Assembly (NCBI GenBank): GCA_947462335.1
Contig: OX381710.1
Coordinates: 25,079,772 to 25,143,771 of the forward strand
DNA length: 64,000 nucleotides
Origin: Harmothoe impar
Lineage: Eukaryota; Annelida; Polychaeta; Phyllodocida; Polynoidae
Direction of reading: 5' to 3'
Position 1 is the first letter of the stretch; each line of letters begins with the position of its first letter. Below, piece by piece: positions 43,001 to 55,000 of this stretch. The translations under genes and the position numbers were made by a program. Below the pieces are notes generated by a model. The model was not told where the DNA came from, did no database searches, and saw only the letters and a list, made by a program, of their open reading frames with translations.

Positions 43001-46000
43001 TCCAACGTCCATCTCCGCCGTACAACATCCCTCTGCGCATTCCAATGTTCAATCTAATGATATTCATCAATTGCTAGGGCTGGTCAGCGTGAACACCTGA
43101 CTATAGGCACAGTCTACACCTATTACATATCGTGCAAACATGGTTGTATAACATATGGAATTGATCCATATTTAACAACCACCTACAGGTATCATTCATT
43201 AGACCCTACCCATGACTAACCAATACAGTAAATGTTTCATGATTGGTTGGCTATTGGGGAGCAAAGAAAGAGCATCAGTTGTAATCGATTATAAAAAGGG
43301 TTGTGTCAAGATCTTCGTATAGGTAGGCATTAATGCTTGGTCCGGGCAACGAGCAGAACCAGCGAACAATGAGTCTATTGGATCAGCGATATATTGTAGT
43401 ACTATATATCCCATGATAAAATGGTCCTGCTTAATGCTTGTGACAAAGTCTTTTAAAGGCTTTTAACGATGCCATGACATCTCGAGGCATCATATTAATT
43501 TGTCCGCATAACACACCAACTCAACCCTAGTGAGTAACTCGCCTACTTTTGGCGAGTGCATCTAACCTGTGCTGCATTCAGGCAAAGTGTGGTAACGCAT
43601 GTTTCTGTCCCTATAATGGCCACCGTCCACTGGGCTCTAATCAACCGAAGTTATATAGGAAATGTATTTAACCCAGTGGCAGTGGACGGTGGCCATATGG
43701 TCCAGGATACCGATCCTTGCCCACCGTAGCTCTTGCCGGAGGGGCAGTGTGCGAATTGGGCCTAGGGTAGATTCACCTGGAGTCGGACACATACCTTGAA
43801 ACGGACACCTGATTCTGTGATTATTCAAACATTTTAAGCCCTTTATTTGCGAGCAATAGTATAGTTTAAGTGTTATTCTTTAAAAAAAACACTAGAAGTA
43901 GTAGGGTACATGGATAGCCTCATATTTCACTGTCCGTCTCAGGGTATGTGTCCGACTCAGGGTGACTCTACCCTATACCACAGGACTCGCTCATGGCCCT
44001 ATACTATAGCTGTACCTGTCTACTGTGGCCTGTGCCCAGTGAGTGAGTAATGTGTGTAATCCTGGTGCCCGGATTAGCAGGCACGTAACGCAGGGATTGT
44101 TCAGTCTCCTAGCTCCAGCATTAAAGCAGGCACTACCAGGGCTGCCTACAGTCTATCCCTCATTATACAAAACCACGTATTTCAGGTTTCAGACCTGCTG
44201 AATTGAACTAATTGTGTACGTACACATTGTGTAAGGCCTGTGGTGCTTAACGGGTGCACGGCAGTTACGAGTTAGTCACAGTTTGTAATCTGAGAGAAGT
44301 GATATACATGTGTGGAGATTGAAATTAGTCATAGCCTGGTAGCTGAGAGATTATGCTGATATGGATCTGGCCAGCCTACATGTGTACAATGGTGTGTCCT
44401 AAGGCTATAATAGGGATATGAAGCTGGTCCCTTCTTATCTGACTATGCACCTTATACTACATGTGTGTGCTCTTATTAGTGCCCGTATGATACCCACTAT
44501 ACATTGTATATGTTAGTTTGCAGACCTGTACATATTATATACATAATATTTGCACTAAAGGACATATTTATATATACATGCGTATACATTATTGGACTGT
44601 ATATGCCGGATAACATCCCCTAATTCATTAAACTTCCACAAATGAATTGAATATGTATGACGAGCTATTCTTGAAAAAAATAAAGAAATGTCCGCAAGTT
44701 AACCTATATAAATCCAGCCTGCTTTTGACTCCTGGACTGTATTCGAGCAGGAAAGTCTCGGGACATTTAGCATTAATATATACCAGTATATATACCAGTC
44801 TAGGGAGACCAGTTTGGAATATAAAATGAGATGTCCTCAGTGATGGCTAGAAAGGTGGTATAATTATGTACGTGTATAATCAATGCCCGGGGATCAGCGA
44901 CAGACATATATACAACATTAGATATTGCTCTACTAAGACTATCTGATAGTAGCACAGTGTGAGTAAGCCATGTCTGCTATTTCCACTGGGCTCATGAATA
45001 CTACTAAAATTCAGAAGCAAATGTATAGCCTACTGGCACAACCATATAGCATGTGCACTAAAACGTTGCAACCATTTAAACAACCACAACCGCTCTATTC
45101 AAGCCCAGAGTGCCAGTCATTGCTCAGCTCTGACTGTTACAGCAGGGGCAGCAAGTGTTTTCCCTTTGAACACACAGGCTAAAATATTTATTTTTGAAGT
45201 GATTTTAGGGCTATTTCAGGGTCAATTTGATAGTCTACGAGTCAATGTCGTAGTCAGCGAGAAACTTTTATCCAATTTTGAAAAAATATTAATGTTTTAA
45301 GTAATTTTGGGCCTATTTTAGTGTTAATTTGATAGTCTACGAGTCGACACCATTGTCGGCGAGTCGGCGCTGAAGTTTGCGGGTCAATTTTGGGATTACT
45401 TTTCAGTCAAAAGTAAAAAAAAAAAATTAAAAAAAAAAAAATCCGACCTACCCTACCTAGATTTTCAGACTATGTAACCTGAAACACACCCTTTTTTTTG
45501 GCCCTATTGGTTTAATATAGAGATTTTTTTTAAATCTTTCAAATATGAAATTACATGGTCTCGGTGTTATTTCTCCGGGTAATCCCAGCCCAGTAAACAC
45601 AGGTACGTTATTAGAACGTAATTTCAGTACGTAATATAACGTTCATATGTAAGGGTTGCTTAACGTTATCAAACGTAAATCAACGTTATTTAACGTATCT
45701 AAACATTATGTGAACGTTATTTTGAGGTTTGTTAAACGTTATTACCACGTTTAGTAACGTTATGTAGATAGTATCATGTGGGTTCGAATCCTACAACAAG
45801 CAATTCGTTTCTTTTTGGAAAGCATGTTATACCAAGGTCCCATAGTAACGTAATGTCCAGTAAATGAAATATTGTTGCATTCTAGGCCCTTCTAAATATA
45901 AGGGGCAGTAATTACACAAACGAAAACGTGTTGCTAGTTACAGGACTTGAACCCACATATAGTTAACATAGCATTCCTAATCAAAGAAAAATATGCGCTT

Positions 46001-49000
46001 CAAAAATGATTTTATCATTTATGATATATCAGGCTGTCAATATACCTTAGATACTATATTATAATATCAGTACATTTGCAGAAATGTAGGCTGCACATGC
46101 TGGGACTCGACCCTCTGACCTTAGAGGTTGTAGTCCCAGGCCCTAACCACTGATCTACTTGGCCCGATGTGAATGGGATCCTTCCGAACGGCTTTTTGAC
46201 CTTCCTTCAATGTTACCTCATAGCCTAGGGGTAGACTGTGAAGGGCCTCTCTGCTGGCATGCACTAAATAGGGACCTTTAGCAACCACGTAAAAGCTTAT
46301 TAAACGCAGACGTAGCAATGCTGCAAGTATAGGATACGTCTGCATTAAATGAGCTACGTCGGGGATTAAGCATAGATGTAGGTCCTTATACATGCATGCC
46401 CAGGTAGCTCAGTCGGCAGAGCAGTTGACTGCATATGCAAAGGTCTGGGGTTCCCTTCTCTGAGCTGGAGACATTTCTACTAGTGTAAATGAGGGGAAAA
46501 CGTAATTAAGAAGTAAGAACATTTGCCAATTAAGATTAAATCAATCGTCAAATAGAAATAATCTTTAGTTCTTTTACTTACATTTTAAGAATAAAAGTGA
46601 GATGCAACCCTGTCTAGACCTATATTGACATTTAGAAATAATAGCGTTTACATGATATTATTTAAGTATCAACTGATTTATGTCAGGTAAGGTTTTCATA
46701 ATTTACGTAAATGAACCTGGAAATAACGTTTGCATTACGTATATATACGTTCATTAACGTTCATATAGGTTTAATAACGTTAAAGAACCCTTACATTTAA
46801 ACGTTATTTAACGTAGTAAAGTAACGTAATTCAGACATAGAAATGACGTTCATTGAACGTTAGGTAACGTAAGTGTGTTTACTGGGAGGTGACCTGCACC
46901 TTACCAGACTATTTTAAGTCCACCTCCTCCAGGCCCCGTCCAGGCCGTACCTGAGCGCCGCACCTCCTTCTGTACATACTTTGAAGTCCTGTGTAATTCT
47001 ACAAATCTGCTGGAGGAGGATTTATATAACTCTAATCCTACGGCCAACTGCTTACACACACACCCAGATGCTAAACATATACCCTGGAGGAATGAAACAT
47101 CTAGAGGTGGAGAAGTATCACAGAAGATATACGATACTAGTGTATCCATATCATTGCAATTATGGGGGGTAGCTGTTGTAGTTTTTAGATGACAAATTGT
47201 GTCATGTCTAATGTCTACATATTTACAGATTGTGACACATCAGACGGGCCAATTACATATGTCATGATGGCAGCATAGTGCTTCACTGCACAATGCAGAA
47301 TGGATCCCAGGATCCTTTGAGGCGATTTGCTCCAGGGTTGGAGGTCAATGTGGGGTCAGTCCCTACTTGGGCGCCTCGTAGCGGCAAGTATTGACTCACG
47401 CTGATTGGTTGTTGGTTTATCCGAGGCCTGCCTACTGTAAGTAAGTACATGGAGAAGTACTGAGCGTAGACCAATGTGGAAGCAAGCTGGGTCATTGGTC
47501 TTTCTGCAGGACCAGGGACATTGTTATGTAATTATAGAAGTAATGGTTTGTCCCTAAGGTGAGCTCACGAATGAAGAAAGTAAAGGAATGGGGGGGGGGG
47601 GGAGTCGATATTCACCTTTTGCTGATAGTCTTCTATGTATATCATGTAGTTCAGAGCTCTGTACAAGGCATCTAAGTGCATGCAGTAGGAAAGGGGTGTA
47701 ATACGCGCGCATATTTCCCCCAGAGATACCCCCCCCCCCCCGATGTGACCAAGTGTAATAATGTAGGGCCTTATTCAGGTACATATTGAATATCAACTAT
47801 GTATCAGTGTATAGGTACATTTGTACATTATGAGTGGGTTCAACTTTAATGTGTCATCAGGCGTGAGGTTTCAGATGTGATTTGAATAAAAGATTGAAAT
47901 TTCATTCACATACACCTATACTTCAATGTGAATGAATTTGCTCAAGACTGTCACACAAAGTATGTATAATACTTATGATACTTATCTATGGCATGTCCCC
48001 TATGATTTTATACAAACGTGTAGTTCATTCACCTCTCCCCCTTTCTTAATTATGGGGCGTGTACGTTCAGCATCATGGTCCGTAGCTTCAGGGAATTGAA
48101 TCACCTCTGTACGTGCACTCTCCCTCTGCCGTATTTTTATTACCGTCCATTTACCTCTCTTACTTTTATCAGTGTATTCTTATTAATTACCCTCAGTGGC
48201 CTTCATAGAGTACATTCAACCTTGTGCACTTCATCTGTTATTGAGGTCACTGCACCATCAGGGAATGTCGGGTAGCGGGAGGTCTTACGCGGGCATCCAT
48301 TGCCTGATCTTGTACTGGCGAGAAAAGCACTGATAAAAGCTATCACAATGGAAACCAGCTGTTACATGATGCATCCTAGAATTCTGCAGTGAATGCAGGG
48401 GCTTAGATATGGGGCTGGATGCCTAAATTCCACATGGCGATATGACATTTTCTTAAAATCGAAATGAGGGAAAAAATAAGTGACATGACATAGGGTATTT
48501 CTTAAAATCGACATGGGACATGGGACATGGGGATTTTAAGTGACATGACATGGACATTTATTAAAATCGACATGCGACATGAGGACCCCCCATCTATACT
48601 CCTTATACATGTATCATTGGTTGATAATTCATCTACGCCCGCATAAGGCCCCGGATAAGGCCTCCCGCTTCGCGGGAATACATTCTGCAACTTGAGGCCC
48701 ATTTTCCATTAGGCGATTTTGACGTACCGTCAGTCGATATACCCACCATTTAATGTTAAATGAGTCAGAGTGCCATTGGCCGACGCAGTACCAATGATGG
48801 CCAATAGGTCTGCCGACTGTAGGGTTCACTATAAGCCTACACATTAGTTTAATTTCACCCTTATGTACTGCACTTGTCGACAAATTAGGGCTGTACACTC
48901 TGTGTGGTGTAGTTGTTGTGGCTATCCCTGCTGATACCCAGCCGGTAGAGGTCCAAATCGGCTAATGGAAAGTGGCCTAGCCGTGTGATTACAGATGACA

Positions 49001-52000
49001 TGATGCTTCAAGGCCCATTGCGGGGTCCCGCTCTCGACTCATCCAGACCTTGTCCCGTGGGGGGGGGGGGGGTTAATGTTTTTTGAGTATATCAATTCTA
49101 TTATGTTGAAACTCAAGGACTTCACTGGTGGGACTTTGACAAATTATATGCAAGTAGTCACTTGTTTTGTAGAAAAATGTATAATTTTTTTCTCACAATA
49201 AACATAAACAGGCACTTAGTTACATAAATCATCTCTATTTGTCGGTCAACTAGGCCCAGGGTCGGAGATCGTTCTCGTGCGTAGGCTACCGTTTTAATCA
49301 TTCACATACACTAACGTGATACATACAAATATAAGATGTCACGATTGTTGGTTCTCGTCCTATAATCTTGATAGCATCTACTAGTTCAAGGAATCCCCTC
49401 TGTGTATTTCCCATCTGTCTGCTCGCTATCACCTCACACAGTTCATTCACCTCTGTTTTCCCTGCTTTCACACGCACAGTTCATTCACCTCTCTATGGGG
49501 CTTCCAAAGTGTCACTACAATTATCCCCCACTGACCTTCATAAGGTTCATTCAACTTTGTGCACTTCTCCTGTCTGGGTCTAGGCCCACGTATAATCAGC
49601 AGCACACAGAGTCGTTACCTACCCTTTAACACGTTCACTGAGCACGACAATGCGATACCTCAAGGCCTCATGTTTCTGTCATATCAATGTAAGGTCTTTT
49701 CTTAGGGTCCCCCGATCTGGGTCTTTGAAGTTATGGTTGCGTGAACCATAATTGTGGCTTAAGGACTGGGATATGTGCCACTACTTTCGCTTTGCCCCTT
49801 TATAGGGTGTTTACCTGTGGAACCAGGGGCCGTGAAAACGACAGTTTCTCTACTCCTCTTCAGTAATTTCCCATTTTTCATAGGAAATAAATGGATTATG
49901 AGAAATATAATGACACCCCATGAAATCCAAGGCTTTATGCTATCAGATCATGTATGGGGCCACCTGAATAATGCAACTTTCTAAAGCTAAAATATCATCA
50001 TTCTAAGGAAAAGCTCTCCCACAGCAGTGACTACACTGAGTGAGTCTATTTGTGGACTCTCTGGCATTGACACATTTCCTGTCATCCTAAATCCGTGACT
50101 TATGGCTTAAAGATAAATCATGCTGACACCCTGGGGGTGTAGAGGAGACTTTGCTCTACATTTGGGTGTTAGCTCCACTTTTCTATCTTTTTTTCCAAGT
50201 GTATCACCTCATGAAAACTATAATTAATCAGCTCAGATCAGCATGAAAAATCCAATTAAACATAACGGAGGTGGGCACACCTTAAAATGCAATTTATTAG
50301 CTATTAGAAAGTTATTGCATGTTAGATTGTACATCCAGTAGTTATAAACGGATATTAGGTTATATTAGGACATATCCCTGGCTAAAAAATGCACTCCATG
50401 GATATAGGGTGTAACAGTGCATTTGCAAGTGCATGATAACTAATATAGATTCATGGGCCTTCTGTGTGATATCATAACTTTATTATCATTTTGGAATTTC
50501 TATTCTGTACTGATTATTATGGACATGATAGACCTTTGAAGTGCATCAAATGCAGTAGAGAAATGACCCTTCTTGAGGTCGCCAGCGCTATAGTAGACCT
50601 ACAGGTAATCACCTTAGCTATGGTCTGCAGTGACCACTTTTCTCTGCTGAAGGGTATGGGAAATGTTTCCAGAAATAACTCTGAGTCTGGCTCACATTAT
50701 GCTTAATTGCACTGGATCTAAAGCAGATATCAATATGCAGTCTTTTGCATTGTCTTCCAGACATGTTTCCCTTTCTGGTGATAGGTCTCAGACTTTTGGA
50801 GACATAATATTACAATTTAGGGGTAAACACCCTACCCTTTAACCATGAACCACTGGGGTCTCTCTATGTATTCCACATTAGCAAGATGACCTGAGTACAG
50901 CGTCATGTTTATTGGTACCAGTGTGTATCCTCTAACCTCCAGTAACTAGCTCAGCCACATCTCATGTCTGAGATTAGGGTACAAACATGGTCTGAGTATT
51001 GTGAGTGGGTTGTACCTGGGTATTCCTTATGTCACCTGTCCCTCATAGAGTAGTGGTTAGCATGGTGGATTCATGATGCAGAGGCCCTAAGGGAGTGTTC
51101 ATTTTTTAACAACAGGGGGGGGGGTGGTGAGTTTTCGTTTTGACACGCAAGTTATTTTGCGCCCCCCCCTTGGGAAGGGCCAAGTTAAAATCCGCCCCCC
51201 CCTTGGGAGGAGCTGAGTTATTTTGCGCCCCCCCCCCTTTCAATTTTTCTGCATCAATTTGCGTTGCATCGCTGTGTCGCATCAGTGCTACCTAGAAATG
51301 AGTCTATACTTGATATATAGGCTATAGGCCTTATTTACAATGCCTATCCCTATGTTGCTTCATGGAATGTACCATAAAACCCCTCCTTTAAGACAGACTT
51401 ACTTTAGGGTATATTTTTCTAGGAGGTATTCTTAAAGGTGGGGTTTTCTGATATAGGTTTAAAGAGAAAACACCTTTACAGTTTCTTCTCATACAATGGC
51501 CATTAAATATTCAAATTGTAAGTTTTGATTTTGATCTATGTGTTCATTAAATTTGAGCGTGAATATTAGGGACACTATATCTACCCAGCTTCCAGGAAAT
51601 CGCAACCATACTCAAAGTGCAGTGCTTTAGAAGGGTCAGAGCGGCATATCCGTCTCATAACTGGAACATTTGAGAATCTAGAAGTCAAGTGGTGTTTTCA
51701 TGTGCACTTTGAAAGCTTAAAAGGAGGGTTGGTGGAATCCTGAATGGATTGTATACCCACAAGTTGACAATTTTGAATAACCTTTATGTTACTCAATACA
51801 ATCTATTACTGTCCAGTATAATGTTCCATAAATGTCAACATTACGGCTCAGTTGGTAACAGCCTATCTGGAATGATGAAGCATCCTGGGTACATTTGATG
51901 ATCACTATTTTAGTCTCTATTATTGTTTTTTCGACTAGGTCGTTTTATTGCAATTGTAGGGGCCGGATTCCCCATACCCTGGTGGAGAGCCCAAAGGGGT

Positions 52001-55000
52001 GAAACACCTGGGTAATCCTCCCCCTCTGTACCATACCGATCCAGTAACGGCGGAGACATCGAGCGCGCTCGGTGAAAATGTTGGGAAGTCGGCAGGAAGC
52101 ATTCTAACTTGCTAGGGCTCGGTGACCTTGGAAACAGGGTCAGCTCCAGATGGTCCCAGGAATGGGACCTTAACCGCACTAGGAGCAACCGAGTCCTGGT
52201 ACGGGTAGTTGGTTACGCAGTTAGAGACTTGGTTCCAACAATGATTGAATCGGTATGGTGTGGAAAGCTTCACTTGCTGGGAAGTCAAGATATCTCAACA
52301 ACTGCTTGATAAAGCCCCATTGGGACCTTCGGTCTCCAGTGGGTGAGAATGCCTGGTGCTAGGTGCCCCTATACTCCGGGGACTGGGACTCTCTGTAACT
52401 GCTTGATAAAGCCCCTACTCGGAGGGAGAGAAAGCCCAGGGTTGGTAACCCCCCGGGAAAAACCCGGATTTAGAGGACGTGATGGAAGCTGGTGGGGGCA
52501 GTGTAGGGACCGGATTCCCCGTACCCTGGTGGAGAGCCCGAAGGGGTGAAACACCTGGGTAATCCTCCCCCTCTGTACCATACCGATCCAGTAACATGAG
52601 ACACGGTCTATCTGATAGGACAAGGGGATGTAGCTAAGTGGTAGAGCAGTCCCTTGGCAAGCGGAAGGCCCCGGGTTCGAGTCCCGGTGTCTCCGAAAAC
52701 GCCATTTTCGGAGAAACCGTGTCCCTCACACAATGATATAGCCGCAGATAAAATCTGCCAGAAAAGAAAGGTGTAAAAAGATGAACAGTTGGTAGCTGTT
52801 TGGGTGCAACTACATAGGTTCATGTACTGAACCACAGGAGTGTGATGCAAACCACACAAGCATTTCATCCAACATTTAATAGTCCTACAACGGGTTCCCT
52901 TTTTTACACTGAATAATCCGTTTGGTTTTAGTTGGAATTATTACAAACCTTTTTCAATATTTGATAAGCAAATTGTTACTCTACCTGCCAATCAAAGGGT
53001 CCATTGATAAAACAATTTTGTTGATGCAATAATGGGAATTTTGGGGATGACCAACCATGTCCGTTTTTGGTTCAAACTCCACAAACATTTATTTTGCAGT
53101 CTGGTCTGCTCTGTTCTACCAGCAAAAACAATCAACAGGTAGACTGGCCTATTGAAAACACACATCTTACGGGCAAATGTGGGCCTACAGTGAACACCAG
53201 ACATGCAAACTCAGAAGAGAAAAAAATCATAGCCCAGGAAAACCTATGACTAGCAATGCTGCATTCTGATGCATTTTGGTATACAATATATGAAGGCTCA
53301 ATTCTGAAATATTTTTGATTGGGGCTAGAAACTTGTTTATCTTTTAGGAAAAGTTTTAGGAAAATTGGAAATCTAGACTTGAAATTGTGCATTCTGCTGC
53401 ATTTTGGCCAAAAATATATTACAACTCGGATCTGCATTATTCAGCCTCTATATGATTAGGGCCTTATCTTTTTTGAGGAAAGGTTTTGGGAAGATTTGAC
53501 AATCTAGACCTCAAATGGTGCATTCTGTTTCCTTTTGGCCAACTATATTATGAGGACTGTTTTTAGTGGGACATTTTTGGGAACATTTGAAAATCTAGAC
53601 CTGAAATGGTGCATTCTGGTGCATTTTGGCTAGAATTGTATCACAGCTAAGATCTGTACTAGCCAGCCGCTATAATTGGGGATGGAACTTTGCTTTTTGG
53701 ACGGAAAGGTCTTAGAAAATTTTGAATTCTTGACTTCAAATGGTGCAACCTGATGCATTTTGGCACATCTGACATGTCTACCCCCCATCTTAAACCATCA
53801 CTGAAATAGTTATGTGTTCATTTGCCAATCACATGTCACAGCAGTACTAGGGGGGTTTGGGGGTATGCCCCCCCGCCCAAGAAAAATTTTGAAAATCAAG
53901 AAGGCAAATAGTGAAATTTGATGTATTTTGATATTCTTGTCTGACACATAAAGGTAAACAGAGTTCTCATTGAACGAATCACAAAAATGACCAATTTGGA
54001 AAAAATTAATCCGAGAAATCTGAGGAGTTTGCCTGCCTGGCACATACTGCCCCCCCCCCCTATGAAAATTGTAAAACATCACATCGTAAATTGTGAGATT
54101 TAACAGGTGCGACACAAATGTTGCAAGAAAATTTTATGATTATGGAGGTAATTTGCTGCATTTTAAGGCATTTCTACAGAAAAAGTGAAGAGTTAAAGTA
54201 TTCAGCGTCATGTCGCGACAAATCGCGCCCCCTCCAAAGGTGTTGAGTTATTTTACGCCCCCCCCTCAAGAGAGTCAAGTTATTTTACGCCCCCCCCTCG
54301 GAAGGGGTCAAGTTATTTTACGCCCCCCCCCTAAACTCACCACCCCCCCCCTGTTGTTAAAAAATGAACACTCCCTAATGTCAAATCCCTGTCAAGACAT
54401 ATCATGGTGACCATACCATTAACAACCAATTCCTTTTCTTTTTTATAATATAGTTCCTTTGAAGAAATAGGAATACAAATTTTGTCCAAATATTATTTAT
54501 ATTTCTTTGATATAATTTCAAGGTTGTTACTTACTTCTACCTATCAAAGCAAAACATATTTGATATATAAGAAAATAAATGCATAAACTATTTTTCGTGT
54601 CAGGTTGTTATGCTGTGTTTCAAGCTATATATTGGTAAGATAAAACATGCATTTTACAATACGGTTTGAAGATATTTTGATTTAACAATTCCACAGGTTA
54701 CAAACGTGTTCAGCATGTTGCAAATGACATGGGGGAATATGGTAATGGGTATTATGGTAACACACCCACCCCAACATTTGACCCTTACAGGATTTATATT
54801 TGGGGTATAATTGAGGTGTATAGTTAGGCGTACTGCGTAAGGTATACTGTCAGAAATATATCAAGCCATTCCCCACCCATCCCATGGAGAACAATACAGG
54901 TCTGAGGTGAATGAGGGAGTATTTGGATGAGGGAGTATTCTCCTTGCGATATCCTCCTCTCGAGAGACACACTCTAAATAATTTATCCCCAACACAAAAA

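Larger units (their letters stand above)
45589..46886. mobile_element. 1.3-kb inverted-repeat element with AACGTT-rich ends
   Basis: Starts CCCAGTAAACACAGGTACGTT and ends AACGTAAGTGTGTTTACTGGG, an inverted match. Both ends are dense in AACGTT/ACGTTA motifs over about 200 bp. The middle (45770-46480) holds several tRNA-like box motifs on both strands. No protein is encoded. A clear target duplication was not found. A fragment of the family lies near 29172. Confidence 0.6.
51091..54375. mobile_element. 3.3-kb transposon, PIF/Harbinger-like, target duplication TAA
   Basis: The ends are inverted repeats of about 44 bp: GGGAGTGTTCATTTTTTAAC then AACAG, a G run, TGGTGAGTTT; they differ mainly in G-run length (10 against 9). 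TAA flanks both sides (51088-51090, 54376-54378). Near each end are direct repeats of about 34 bp around GTTATTTTGCGCCCCCCC. The interior carries direct repeats (51955-52600), a tRNA-like unit and a tandem repeat (53230-53780) but no transposase frame over about 100 codons. It is therefore non-autonomous. The superfamily is inferred from the TAA duplication. Confidence 0.8.
50885..54405 (+). repeat. tRNA-derived SINE split by a 3.3-kb transposon
   Basis: 50885-51090 matches the SINE at 32130-32330 (AGATTAGGGTACAAAC, TTGTACCTGG, TAGTGGTTAGCA). The match resumes right of the insertion at 54376 with TAATGTCAAATCCC, the B-box part. The SINE was there first. Confidence 0.7.

Noticed and set aside
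46397..46470. Working tRNA gene
   Set aside because: The A-box is good but the B-box and the anticodon and acceptor stems do not pair; treated as a SINE remnant.
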